Source: CAZRKC01 sp964600665
GTDB lineage: Bacteria > Bacillota > SLNR01
Direction of reading: 5' to 3'
Length of the DNA: 24,392 bases
NCBI GenBank assembly: GCA_964600665.1
Contig: CAZRKC010000037.1
Location: forward strand, 1-24,392
The position numbers and the translations under genes were made by a program. This document shows, piece by piece, positions 1 through 7,679 of the stretch. The notes beneath the pieces were generated by a model. The model was not told where the DNA came from and made no database searches. It saw nothing but the letters and a program-made list of their open reading frames with translations. Numbering within the stretch: position 1 is the stretch's first letter; the number at the start of each line of letters is the position of its first letter.

Positions 1-71
1 GTGTAGTCTTGAATTTTTGTTATTTCAAGTGTCTACTCAAAGGGGAGCATATCATTGTGTAAGGGCTCCCC

Positions 72-124
72 ATTGTATTAAATTTGAGTCTATATTTGTC
101 TGATTACCTAAATGATAATACAAT
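72..124. repeat. Dispersed palindromic repeat, copy 1 (degenerate)
   Basis: This 53-nt segment begins with ATTGTATTAAATTTGAGT and ends with AATGATAATACAAT. It matches the near-perfect palindrome at 17255-17308 over its whole length, including the central part (TATATTTGTCTGATTAC here, TATATTTATCCAATCAC there). The arms here are imperfect, so this copy is the more decayed one. It lies in the spacer beyond the 3' end of nifJ. Confidence 0.6.
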
Positions 125-236
125 ATAGCACCATACGATTAATGTCAAAAAATATAATCCTCTAATAGATTACGAGTAAGGCTAAAGAAATGTCTTACAC
201 TGATTCGATTACACCCATGTTAGGCGAACCAATGAA

Positions 237-261
237 GCCCCCTCCTACAAATGGAGGGGGC
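237..261 (-). terminator. Hairpin downstream of nifJ, possible terminator
   Basis: A perfect 9-bp stem GCCCCCTCC (237-245) pairs with GGAGGGGGC (253-261) around a 7-nt loop, about 40 nt past the nifJ stop. The stem is very GC-rich, but the sequence after it in the minus direction (TTCATTGG) is only a weak U-tract, so terminator function is likely rather than certain. Confidence 0.5.
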
Positions 262-302
262 ACCATAACTTAACTGAACATTTGTGGACAAATATCGGTC
301 AA

Positions 303-3300
303 TCAGAAACTTTCGGCTGTTGCCAGCCGCTTGTATGAAGCATAGCGGTCCTTGGAATCCTGGGTTGCTTTCGCCATAATTTCGTCAACTTTTTCGCTGC
401 TGTACTCATTAAACAGGACAGAATACCGAACTTCACTCTTGAGGAAATCCACGAAATCGCCTTCTGGCTCCTTGGAATCCAATAAGAATGGATTCTTGCC
501 GTCTATTTTGAGTGCTGGGTTGAAGCGATACAAATGCCAATAACCACAATCAACAGCATTCTTTTGCTGTTTTTGGGAAATGGTCATGCCGGCCTTGATC
601 CCGTGGTTGATACATGGCGAGTAACAGATGACCAAGGACGGGCCATTCCAGGCTTCAGCTTCAGCAATTGCTTTCAGCGTTTGGGCCTGACTGGCACCCA
701 TGGCAACCTGGGCCACATAGACGTAGCCATAGTTCATGGCCATCATACCCAGATCTTTCTTTTTGATCGCTTTGCCGCCTGCTGCGAACTCGGCAACAGC
801 TCCGGTCTGCGTCGATTTGGAGGCCTGTCCGCCTGTGTTGGAGTAAACTTCCGTATCAAGAACCAGAACATTGACATCCTCACCGGAGGCCAATACATGG
901 TCAAGACCACCATAGCCGATGTCGTAAGCCCACCCGTCGCCGCCAATTATCCAAGTCGAGCGCTTGATGAAATAGTCCTCAAGACTGATTGTCTTGGCAA
1001 TCAGGGTCACAACGGCAGCATCGCGACCAGCATAGGCCTTGAGTGCTTCTGCCAAAGCATCGCTGATTTCACGGGTTTTCTTGCCGTCATTCATGGTATC
1101 GAGCCAGGCTTCCGCAGCTGATTGAATGGCCTTACCGGGATCAAGTGCAATTAGTTCCTTAAGATAAGCTGCGATCCGGGCACGCATCTGCTTGACGCCA
1201 TAATGCATGCCAAGGCCGTGTTCAGCATTATCTTCGAACAATGAATTACCCCAAGACGGTCCTTGTCCCTTACTGTTCATCGTATAAGGCATTGATGGTG
1301 CTGAACCGCTATAGATTGATGAACATCCTGTTGCATTAGATACCTGCATGCGGTCGCCGAACAGCTGGGTAACCAGTTTGATATAAGGTGTTTCGCCGCA
1401 GCCGGGACAGGCACTATTGAATTCGAAGAGTGGTAACTCGAACTGACTGCCCTTGACTGTGCCTTTACTCATCGGATTCGACTTAATGGCCAGTGTCTGG
1501 GCGAATTCCCAGTTATCGGCCTGAATGAAGTTCTCACCAATCGGCTTCATGGTCAAGGCCTTTTCAGGAGCCGGGCAGACATTTGCACAGGAACCGCAGC
1601 CGGTGCAGTCCATAGCTGAAACCTGGATACGATACTGGTATTTGTCATACGGCTTCATACCCTTTTTAGTCACGAAATCCTTTGGTGCCTTGGACGCTTC
1701 TGTTTCGTCAAGCAGGAATGGGCGGATAACTGCATGCGGACAGACATAGGAACACTGATTACACTGGATGCATTTGTTCTCATCCCAAATTGGAATCTGG
1801 GTCGCAATCATACGCTTTTCATATTGGCTCGTCCCTTGTGGAAAAGTGCCATCTTCGCGGCCGCTGAAGGCGCTTACCGGTAATTTATCACCTTGCTGGG
1901 CGTTTATGACTTCAACGACATCATGGATGAAAGAGGGGACAGATTTTCTTTGAACCGGGACTTCAACCGCTTGCGCCCAAGATGCGGGGACATTGATTTC
2001 CTTCACATTATTGACTCCGGCATCGATTGCGGCATAATTCATTTTGACAATTTCATCGCCCTTGGAACCGTACGACTTGACGATAGATTCTTTCATGTAA
2101 GTCACAGCTTCTTCCACCGGGATGACTTTGGCGAGTTGAAAAAAGGCTGCCTGGCAGATGGTGTTGATCCGGCCACCCAGACCAATTTTCCTTGCCAGTG
2201 TGGCTGCATCGATCGTGTAGAATTTAATCTTATTCTTGGCCAAATAACGTTTCATGGCGGCAGGCAGGTGCGCGTCCAACTCTTCAGTGCCCCATAGTGT
2301 GTTGAGCAGGAATATGCCACCCGGTTTAAGCGGAGTCAGCATGTCATATTTATCGACATAGGATTGGTTGTGGCATGCAATGAAATCAGCTTTGTCCACC
2401 AGATAAGTTGAGCGGATCGGACTCCGACCGAAACGCAGGTCTGAGATTGTGACACCGCCGGACTTTTTGGAGTCATATGAAAAATAGGCCTGGGCATACA
2501 AGTCGGTATGGTCACCGATAATCTTGATGGAATTCTTATTAGCTCCAACAGTGCCATCAGCCCCTAGCCCCCAGAAACGAGCGGTAATTGTCCCCGGTTG
2601 TGCAACATCAATTGTTTCGTCAAGGGGAAGTGACAGGGTGGTCACGTCATCAACAATACCGATCGTAAAGTTGTTTCGGGGCTGTTCGGCATTGAGATTC
2701 TTATATACCGCAAGGATCTGATCCGGAGTTGTGTCTTTAGAACCCAGACCATAACGACCGCCAACGATGATTGGGGCGTCACTCTTGCCGGTGAAAACAG
2801 CGCAAATATCCATATGCAGCGGTTCGCCCTGGGCGCCAGGTTCTTTTGTCCTGTCGAGGACCGCGATTTTTTTGACGCTTTTTGGAATGGCTCCCAGCAG
2901 GTGTTCAACCGAGAAGGGCCGGTAAAGATGAACTTTTACCATACCGACTTTTTCCCCTCTTGACTGCAGGAAGTCAATCGTCTCTTCAATTGTTTCACAA
3001 GCTGAGCCCATGCAGATGATGATCCGATCGGCATCAGGTGCACCGTAATAGTTGAACAGCTGGTAGTTACGACCGGTGAGTTCATTGATATCAGCCATGT
3101 ACGATTCGATGATAGCCGGCAGGCTGTCGTAAAAGACATTGCTCGCTTCACGGGCCTGGAAGAAAATATCCGGATTTTGTGCGGTTCCGCGCAATGTCGG
3201 ATGGTTGGGGGATAAGCTGCGAGCACGGAACGCTTCTACTGCATCCAAGTCCACCAGCTTAGCAAAGTCCTCATAATTGGGCACCTCAATTTTTTGGATC

Positions 3301-3842
3301 TCGTGAGAGGTACGGAAGCCGTCAAAGAAATGAATGGCCGGTACTCTTCCTTTTATGGCTGAAAGATGAGCCACTGCTGCCAGATCAATCACCTCCTGAA
3401 CGCTAGAGGAGCAAATCAGAGAAAAGCCGGTTTGGCGGCAGGCCATAACATCACCGTGATCGCCAAAGATCGACAGAGCGTGGCTGGCAAGTGCGCGAGC
3501 AGAGACATGGAAAACGCATGGCAACAATTCGCCGGCTATTTTGTACATATTGGGGATCATGAGGAGTAAACCCTGTGATGCTGTATATGTTGTGGACAGG
3601 ACACCGGCGGCCAGTGAACCATGCACAAATCCAGCAGCTCCTCCTTCAGACTGCATTTCTACAACTTTGACCGTCTGACCGAAAATATTCTTCCGTCCGT
3701 CCTGGCCCCACTGGTCTATGTAAGCGGCCATCGGGGATGATGGTGTGATCGGGTAAATGCCGGCAACCTCGGTAAAGGCATAAGACGTATACGCCGCAGC
3801 AGTGTTGCCATCCATAGTCATGTATTTTTTTTGATTTGCCAT
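303..3842 (-). CDS. nifJ: Pyruvate:ferredoxin (flavodoxin) oxidoreductase
   Basis: This 1179-residue single-chain PFOR oxidatively decarboxylates pyruvate with CoA to acetyl-CoA and CO2, and passes electrons to ferredoxin or flavodoxin. It is cytoplasmic and central to anaerobic fermentation. The length is normal for the fused homodimeric type. The N-terminal pyruvate-binding domain has YPITPSSPMA near residue 30. Two 4Fe-4S clusters are marked by CIQCNQC...C (C691, C694, C697, C701) and CTGCGSC...C (C746, C749, C752, C756). The ACPGCGE motif near 811 and TGCSSIY near 840 fit the third cluster. The ThDP motif GDGWAYDIG starts near residue 968, followed by NTGGQASKST. The ATG at 3842 follows an AGGAGAG site. 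It is transcribed alone, with a 306-nt spacer upstream and a hairpin downstream. The family assignment is secure. Confidence 0.98.
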   Translation of the reverse strand: MANQKKYMTMDGNTAAAYTSYAFTEVAGIYPITPSSPMAAYIDQWGQDGRKNIFGQTVKVVEMQSEGGAAGFVHGSLAAGVLSTTYTASQGLLLMIPNMYKIAGELLPCVFHVSARALASHALSIFGDHGDVMACRQTGFSLICSSSVQEVIDLAAVAHLSAIKGRVPAIHFFDGFRTSHEIQKIEVPNYEDFAKLVDLDAVEAFRARSLSPNHPTLRGTAQNPDIFFQAREASNVFYDSLPAIIESYMADINELTGRNYQLFNYYGAPDADRIIICMGSACETIEETIDFLQSRGEKVGMVKVHLYRPFSVEHLLGAIPKSVKKIAVLDRTKEPGAQGEPLHMDICAVFTGKSDAPIIVGGRYGLGSKDTTPDQILAVYKNLNAEQPRNNFTIGIVDDVTTLSLPLDETIDVAQPGTITARFWGLGADGTVGANKNSIKIIGDHTDLYAQAYFSYDSKKSGGVTISDLRFGRSPIRSTYLVDKADFIACHNQSYVDKYDMLTPLKPGGIFLLNTLWGTEELDAHLPAAMKRYLAKNKIKFYTIDAATLARKIGLGGRINTICQAAFFQLAKVIPVEEAVTYMKESIVKSYGSKGDEIVKMNYAAIDAGVNNVKEINVPASWAQAVEVPVQRKSVPSFIHDVVEVINAQQGDKLPVSAFSGREDGTFPQGTSQYEKRMIATQIPIWDENKCIQCNQCSYVCPHAVIRPFLLDETEASKAPKDFVTKKGMKPYDKYQYRIQVSAMDCTGCGSCANVCPAPEKALTMKPIGENFIQADNWEFAQTLAIKSNPMSKGTVKGSQFELPLFEFNSACPGCGETPYIKLVTQLFGDRMQVSNATGCSSIYSGSAPSMPYTMNSKGQGPSWGNSLFEDNAEHGLGMHYGVKQMRARIAAYLKELIALDPGKAIQSAAEAWLDTMNDGKKTREISDALAEALKAYAGRDAAVVTLIAKTISLEDYFIKRSTWIIGGDGWAYDIGYGGLDHVLASGEDVNVLVLDTEVYSNTGGQASKSTQTGAVAEFAAGGKAIKKKDLGMMAMNYGYVYVAQVAMGASQAQTLKAIAEAEAWNGPSLVICYSPCINHGIKAGMTISQKQQKNAVDCGYWHLYRFNPALKIDGKNPFLLDSKEPEGDFVDFLKSEVRYSVLFNEYSSEKVDEIMAKATQDSKDRYASYKRLATAESF

Positions 3843-4148
3843 GAGACTCTCTCCTTTAATCTTATTGCAATATTTGAAAGACGGGGCTTTCGCTCCCTTT
3901 CACTCATATTAACGCAGCTTGTTACTTCAACTATCCTACGGCAACGCATTCGTAACGCAATATACCAAATTGCGTGGCAAGCTTGCTCTATGACTTGCCT
4001 TGAATAGTGTTCGAAGTTTCGCATCCTCTTGTAGTCGAATACCCACTAATTATTCGCTGAAAATTACAGAAGATCAGCTCCTTGGCAGGCTCATTCACCT
4101 GAAATAATGCTGTTGTATGGATTTCGGTTGGTAAACGACTCTCGAATC
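3843..4148. other. Spacer between the ferritin-like gene and nifJ
   Basis: No gene is supported. A 7-bp hairpin (ACGCAAT 3955-3961 with ATTGCGT 3969-3975) lies in the middle and could end the upstream ferritin-like transcript, though it has no U-tract. The nifJ promoter should be in this stretch. Open stretches seen here give non-descript peptides without ribosome binding sites. Confidence 0.5.
3903..3930 (-). promoter_or_regulatory. Candidate nifJ promoter
   Basis: On the minus strand TTGAAG (3930-3925) and TATGAG (3908-3903) are separated by 16 nt, about 60 nt upstream of the nifJ start. Both boxes deviate from the sigma-A consensus, so this is a weak prediction. Confidence 0.3.
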
Positions 4149-4634
4149 TCAATACTCTTTGCGTAAACCGAATTCGGCATCTTCCACCCATTCTCTCGGT
4201 CTCCTCAGCAAAGTAATCAATTCATCAAAGAATGCATAATGATCCTGCTCCTGTTTGATCAGAAACTCAAAAAGCTGTCTGTTTGGCTCATCCTTGGTGT
4301 CGGCTAACAACTCCCGGTACAGACTGATACTCTTCTGTTCCATGTCGAGTGCGACAGCATAAACCTCCAACTGGCCTGGTACGACATCATCATCCCGCTT
4401 GTAATCAGCTTTCCCTGAGAACAAGCTATCTGATTCGGTGGTTGGTAAGTTACCAATAATTGAAGTATCTGATTCAGTAAACTTTCTCCTTAACAATTCA
4501 GCATGTTTTTTCTCAGCCTCAGCCAGCAAAACAAATGCTTGATACAACGCAGTGCCTTTGTTATTCTCAGCTTGGCTTAAGTAATACTGTTCTCCATCAA
4601 TTTCCATTTGAATGGCAATGGTCAGCTTACTCAT
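4149..4634 (-). CDS. Ferritin-like / rubrerythrin-type diiron protein
   Basis: This is a 161-residue all-helical protein of the ferritin-like superfamily. The diiron ligand pattern is visible: E11 or E15 in the first helix (MEIDGEQYY), E41-x-x-H44 in the second (EKKH), E99 in the third (DMEQKS) and E129-x-x-H132 in the fourth (EQDH). There is no C-terminal rubredoxin domain with Cys pairs, so it is not a classical rubrerythrin. It resembles the short rubrerythrin-like proteins thought to handle peroxide or iron in anaerobes. The linker at residues 52-85 is polar and probably a surface loop. The ATG at 4634 is preceded by a G-rich site (AGGGGGG). A role in oxidative stress protection next to the oxygen-sensitive PFOR is plausible but inferred. 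Confidence 0.85.
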   Translation of the reverse strand: MSKLTIAIQMEIDGEQYYLSQAENNKGTALYQAFVLLAEAEKKHAELLRRKFTESDTSIIGNLPTTESDSLFSGKADYKRDDDVVPGQLEVYAVALDMEQKSISLYRELLADTKDEPNRQLFEFLIKQEQDHYAFFDELITLLRRPREWVEDAEFGLRKEY

Positions 4635-4695
4635 TACAAAATTCCCCCCTTATCACAAGACTTTTCATTGAATACTTCCGCATTATCATAAACCT

Positions 4696-4732
4696 ATTAT
4701 ACCATTATTTGACTTCATTCATATTGTATCAA
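4696..4732 (-). promoter_or_regulatory. Candidate promoter of the ferritin-like gene
   Basis: On the minus strand TTGATA (4732-4727) is followed after exactly 17 nt by AATAAT (4709-4704). A consensus TATAAT lies just downstream (4701-4696) and could be used instead with a poor -35 box. Either choice leaves a leader of about 60 nt before the ATG at 4634. Confidence 0.45.
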
Positions 4733-4935
4733 GAAAATGTACTGGAGATTATTAACACTTTCTCACAATAAAAATGTTTCCATGTCATAAATATTTCTGT
4801 TTCTATTGTGTCAAGTCATATTCTTCGATTTAACCATGAAAACAACCTCTAAATATTGTTAATAATTCTATAGCCTAATCCTATTGCAGCATTGGCATTG
4901 TTCTCAGAACCATCTGATTATCTTCAGCGCAACAC

Positions 4936-5004
4936 TAAGGGGGCATGGGAGTCAAGGGCGAGCAAAGCAAAGCGCATATTGACCCTTGATACCCTATAGC
5001 CCCA
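4936..5004. repeat. Imperfect inverted repeat of about 65 bp
   Basis: GTCAAGGGC (4951-4959) opposes GACCCTTGA (4981-4989). The pairing continues outward with GGG/CCC and GGGG/CCCC blocks separated by small mismatched bulges. The structure could be a decayed mobile-element end or a transcription stop, as no gene is next to it. It has no second copy in the window that I can see. Confidence 0.45.
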
Positions 5005-5226
5005 AATCATTTTATAGGCGGCCAGTTCAGTCGAGTCACCTGCTCCTGCGAAGACAACACAGGGATAGCACCCTCAGTCTGCATGCTTGCGCTCGGCTTA
5101 TATATATCCGATTAGATCGGTGCAAGAATCAGGAAAAGCCAACGATGTAACAACCGTTATGCATGAACTTTCCTAACACTTAAGACGAATACCCGCGCAA
5201 AAGCAACTACGATGACTTGCAAAGTA

Positions 5227-5883
5227 CTAAAGCACGAATAAAGCAACCGCCAGAAAATGTATCAACGAACCCAACAATATAAATAGATGAAAGATCTCGT
5301 GAAAACCCCAACCCTTTGGGTAATTTGGTTTCTTGAAAATATAGACAAAGGCACCGATCGAATAGAAGATGCCTCCTACGGCGACCAGGCCGAGACATGC
5401 CACTGGAATGTCTTTGAAAGCCCGATAATCAAACACAGCCGCCCAACCCATAAGCAGGTAAAGACTCGCTGACAACCAGCGAGGAAACTTAACCCAAAAG
5501 AGTTTTATGATGATACCCCCTGCGGCTACCACCCAAAGAATCCCTATGAAGTAGAACCCGTGGGGCTGGTTCATAAAGGTCAGCGATATGGGTGTATAAC
5601 TTCCGGCAATCAGGACGTAAATCATTGCGTGATCTAACTTCCGTAACCGGAGAAGGCGCGTGACATTGGTAGGATCTACATAATGGTAGATGGAACTTGC
5701 GCTGTAGAGGGCGGTCATGGAAAGTCCGAATATAACTGCACCGACAAGTGATATTGGTGTGGTATCTTTCAATATTAGTCCATAGGTCAGCATAAAGATG
5801 GTACCCAAAGCTGAAACGATGGCACCGATGGCATGAGTGTAGCTACTTATAGGATCTCTCGCCCTCTGAAATAATGTGAACAT
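5227..5883 (-). CDS. Hemolysin III / PAQR-type seven-helix membrane protein
   Basis: A 218-residue integral membrane protein of the HlyIII family (bacterial relatives of adiponectin receptors, PAQR). Seven hydrophobic segments are readable. The family's conserved residues are present: S..H in SSIYHY (H67), D84-H85 in LDHAMIYVLIAGSYTP, and the C-terminal HxxxH set H195, H199 and H209 in GFHEIFHLFILLGSLIHF. In relatives these bind a metal, usually zinc, inside the membrane. I chose the ATG at 5883 because AGGGGGC lies 8 nt upstream and the next 33 upstream codons are unlike the family. Its natural function in bacteria is not firmly established; membrane homeostasis is suspected, and hemolysis is mostly a historical name. 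It stands alone, flanked by degraded mobile DNA. Confidence 0.9.
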   Translation of the reverse strand: MFTLFQRARDPISSYTHAIGAIVSALGTIFMLTYGLILKDTTPISLVGAVIFGLSMTALYSASSIYHYVDPTNVTRLLRLRKLDHAMIYVLIAGSYTPISLTFMNQPHGFYFIGILWVVAAGGIIIKLFWVKFPRWLSASLYLLMGWAAVFDYRAFKDIPVACLGLVAVGGIFYSIGAFVYIFKKPNYPKGWGFHEIFHLFILLGSLIHFLAVALFVL

Positions 5884-6039
5884 AAAAACTGCCCCCTGTT
5901 TTTTGTCAGCTTTCAAGATAGTTCTTTGTACTCTTTCTGAGCAGTAAACTGTTCGGGACGTGCGTGCCCGTCCCACCATCATGCACCTATATTTTAGTTT
6001 CAGATTCTAAGTTAGTTTTAGAGATACAGTCATGATTAC
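5884..6039. other. Leader region of the HlyIII gene
   Basis: A short hairpin (GGGACG 5955-5960 with CGTCCC 5969-5974) is the only structure seen. The stretch continues the 3' flank of the IS3-type remnant to its right, so the HlyIII promoter probably lies within or next to former IS sequence. No convincing promoter boxes are visible. Confidence 0.35.
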
Positions 6040-6300
6040 CTACGGAGCAGGAGGTCTATAACCGAGTGCACGATGGGGGTTTATTCAATTTTCCTCTAGT
6101 ATCCATTTTCTAGTCAGCACCGCGACTTCTCCATGATGTCAAAGACTTCTTGGTTTAGAAATTTTTCGCGCATTTTGCCGGCAAAGCTTTCACATTACCA
6201 TTCTCCCTGGGACTGCAAAGTTCAATCTAGTCGGTTATCGCGCCACTGGTTTCAGCCTAGTTTCATCGTACGACCGGGCGAATACCCGAACGGAAAAGTG
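6040..6300 (-). pseudogene. Remnant of an IS3-family transposase (OrfB, C-terminal part)
   Basis: Read on the minus strand with frame changes, this stretch spells the typical end of an IS3-family OrfB (DDE integrase core). In order: IELCSPRENGN (compare IEPGSPWENGY), SFAGKMREKFLNQEVFDIM (compare SFNGKLRDELLNGEIFY) and INPHRALGYRPPAP followed by a stop at 6040-6042. At least one frameshift and internal stops (a TAG before IEL, a TGA before INPH) break it. The final Glu of the DDE triad would be the E of RENG. The start and most of the catalytic core are missing, cut off near the 3' end of the adjacent ThDP enzyme gene. The recognition rests on motif memory, not a search. Confidence 0.7.
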
Positions 6301-6311
6301 TCACCAGATTT

Positions 6312-7436
6312 TTATGTCTTTAGATATTCCATGAAAAGAGTTTTATTCTCAATAGGGGTATTCGTGGGTCGCCCCAAATTTTCCCTTGAACCGATTGCTG
6401 ATTTTACTTCAATTAAAGTAGGACCTTGCTTCCCATTGATTTTCCGTAATACTTCATCCAATTCGGTGAGATTTTTTGCACTGTATGCACCTCGATATCC
6501 ACAAGCCAATGCTATCTGATTAAGATTAATGCTTTCTGCAACTGTCGGATACCCTCCTACGGAATCATGTGCTCCATTATTGATGATTACATGGATAAAA
6601 TTGCTGGGTGATTTAGCCCCGATGACCGCCATGGATCCCATATGCATTAAAGACGCACCATCTCCATCGATACACCACACTCTACGATTGGGTTCATGGA
6701 TTGCAACACCCAATGCGATTGAAGCACTATGCCCCATAGATCCCACAGTAAGAAAGTCAAATTTATGAGACTGTCCATTATTTTCCCTTGTTTCGAATAA
6801 TTCTCTCGACGCTTTTCCCGTCGTTGAGACAATGACATCCTCGTGAGCTACCTGAATAATGTGTTGGATTATGTCTTCACCGAGCGCGCAATAATCATTT
6901 TTGAACACAACCTTCTTATCATAGTAAAGGCCACCCTTTTTCACAACCAAGGCTACATTTTTCCCTGAATCAAGCAGTGACATGAATCCACTCATCCAGT
7001 ATTCCAGATCGCTGTTAGTAGTGTCTTTATCAACGATTTTATACTCAATATTCATTACTTCCAATAGTTTTAGGGTAACCTCTCCTTGGAAAATATGTTG
7101 AGGCTCATCAGGCAAACCCGGTTCACCTCGCCATCCCACTATAAATACACACGGAATACCATATACTTTGTCAGATAACAACGAAGCAACAGGATTAATG
7201 ATATTACCAATACCGCTATTCTGCAAATACACACAAGGGACTTTCCCGGTGGCCAAATGATAACCTGCTGCTAATGCAACAGCATTACCCTCATTGGCAG
7301 CAATAATGTGATTATTGGATATCCCATAAGTCCTTATTAAATAGTTGCAAAGTGGTTTCAGTTGAGAATCTGGGACCCCCGTAAAAAAACTGATATCATG
7401 TTTCGTAAATTGTAGAAATAAACTTGATACATCCAT
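6312..7436 (-). CDS. Phosphonopyruvate decarboxylase-like ThDP enzyme
   Basis: A 374-residue thiamine-diphosphate decarboxylase of the phosphonopyruvate/sulfopyruvate decarboxylase group (Ppd, AepY, Fom2). The typical reaction turns phosphonopyruvate into phosphonoacetaldehyde and CO2, the step that pulls C-P bond formation forward. The N-terminal pyrimidine-binding domain has the catalytic Glu in AANEGNAVALAAGY (E49) and FFTGVPDSQLKPL at the start, as in this group. The C-terminal domain has the ThDP/Mg motif from GDGAS (258-262) to INN (285-287). The ATG at 7436 is chosen over an upstream one because GGAGG lies 9 nt before it. No PEP mutase or aminotransferase gene is next to it, so the substrate is not settled; sulfopyruvate or another 3-substituted pyruvate is possible. 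Its surroundings are broken genes, which suggests acquisition by transfer. Confidence 0.85.
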   Translation of the reverse strand: MDVSSLFLQFTKHDISFFTGVPDSQLKPLCNYLIRTYGISNNHIIAANEGNAVALAAGYHLATGKVPCVYLQNSGIGNIINPVASLLSDKVYGIPCVFIVGWRGEPGLPDEPQHIFQGEVTLKLLEVMNIEYKIVDKDTTNSDLEYWMSGFMSLLDSGKNVALVVKKGGLYYDKKVVFKNDYCALGEDIIQHIIQVAHEDVIVSTTGKASRELFETRENNGQSHKFDFLTVGSMGHSASIALGVAIHEPNRRVWCIDGDGASLMHMGSMAVIGAKSPSNFIHVIINNGAHDSVGGYPTVAESINLNQIALACGYRGAYSAKNLTELDEVLRKINGKQGPTLIEVKSAIGSRENLGRPTNTPIENKTLFMEYLKT

Positions 7437-7499
7437 CGATTTATTCCTCCGTTCACATCGCCATTCAAACATCTTTGTCTCTATATTGACATTGATTAG

Positions 7500-7679
7500 T
7501 AAAATACTGAATCTGGGGATATGAGTACCCGGTCTTTCTATGTTGCTCTCGCTATTCCGATTTTTTGCAACTCAGTAATGGTTCCCTTTGCATCATTGGG
7601 ACTGCCTTCAACTCATGAATCGGCTTACACCAATGTCATAAATGACAGCAAGTCAGATACGGTGATCGTTTTCTTAACG
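7500..7679 (-). pseudogene. Possible decayed coding fragment of unknown identity
   Basis: Directly after the last gene of the efflux operon, the same strand reads as protein-like sequence interrupted by three in-frame stops: KKTITVSDLLSFMTLV, stop, ADS, stop, then VEGSPNDAKGTITELQKIG continuing to a third stop and KDRVLISPDSVFY. The spacing of plausible residues between the stops suggests a small gene killed by point mutations, but I do not recognise it and chance is possible. Confidence 0.3.

Larger units (their letters stand above)
1..302. other. Spacer downstream of nifJ
   Basis: No coding region is supported here. The stretch holds a 7-bp hairpin (42-48 with 65-71, GGGGAGC/GCTCCCC), one copy of the dispersed palindromic repeat (72-124) and the hairpin at 237-261 behind nifJ. 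The rest is AT-rich sequence in which I see nothing. Confidence 0.6.
4635..5226. other. Gene-poor spacer with an imperfect inverted repeat and possible decayed coding fragment
   Basis: The right part (about 4936-5004) carries an imperfect inverted repeat. In the minus direction, positions of about 5010-5110 read as a short open stretch ending in a stop (TEGAIPVLSSQEQVTRLNWP) with no start or ribosome binding site. This looks like the tail of a degraded gene, but I cannot name it. The left part (4635-4740) is the promoter region of the ferritin-like gene. I see nothing in the AT-rich middle (about 4745-4930). Confidence 0.4.

Noticed and set aside
534..2297. Several plus-strand frames of 60 to 195 codons inside the nifJ region
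   Set aside because: They are antisense shadows of a strongly conserved gene and have no family resemblance.
6175..6186. TTTGCCGGCAAA palindrome as a regulator site
   Set aside because: It lies within the IS3-type transposase remnant and is explained by its coding sequence (SFAGKM region).
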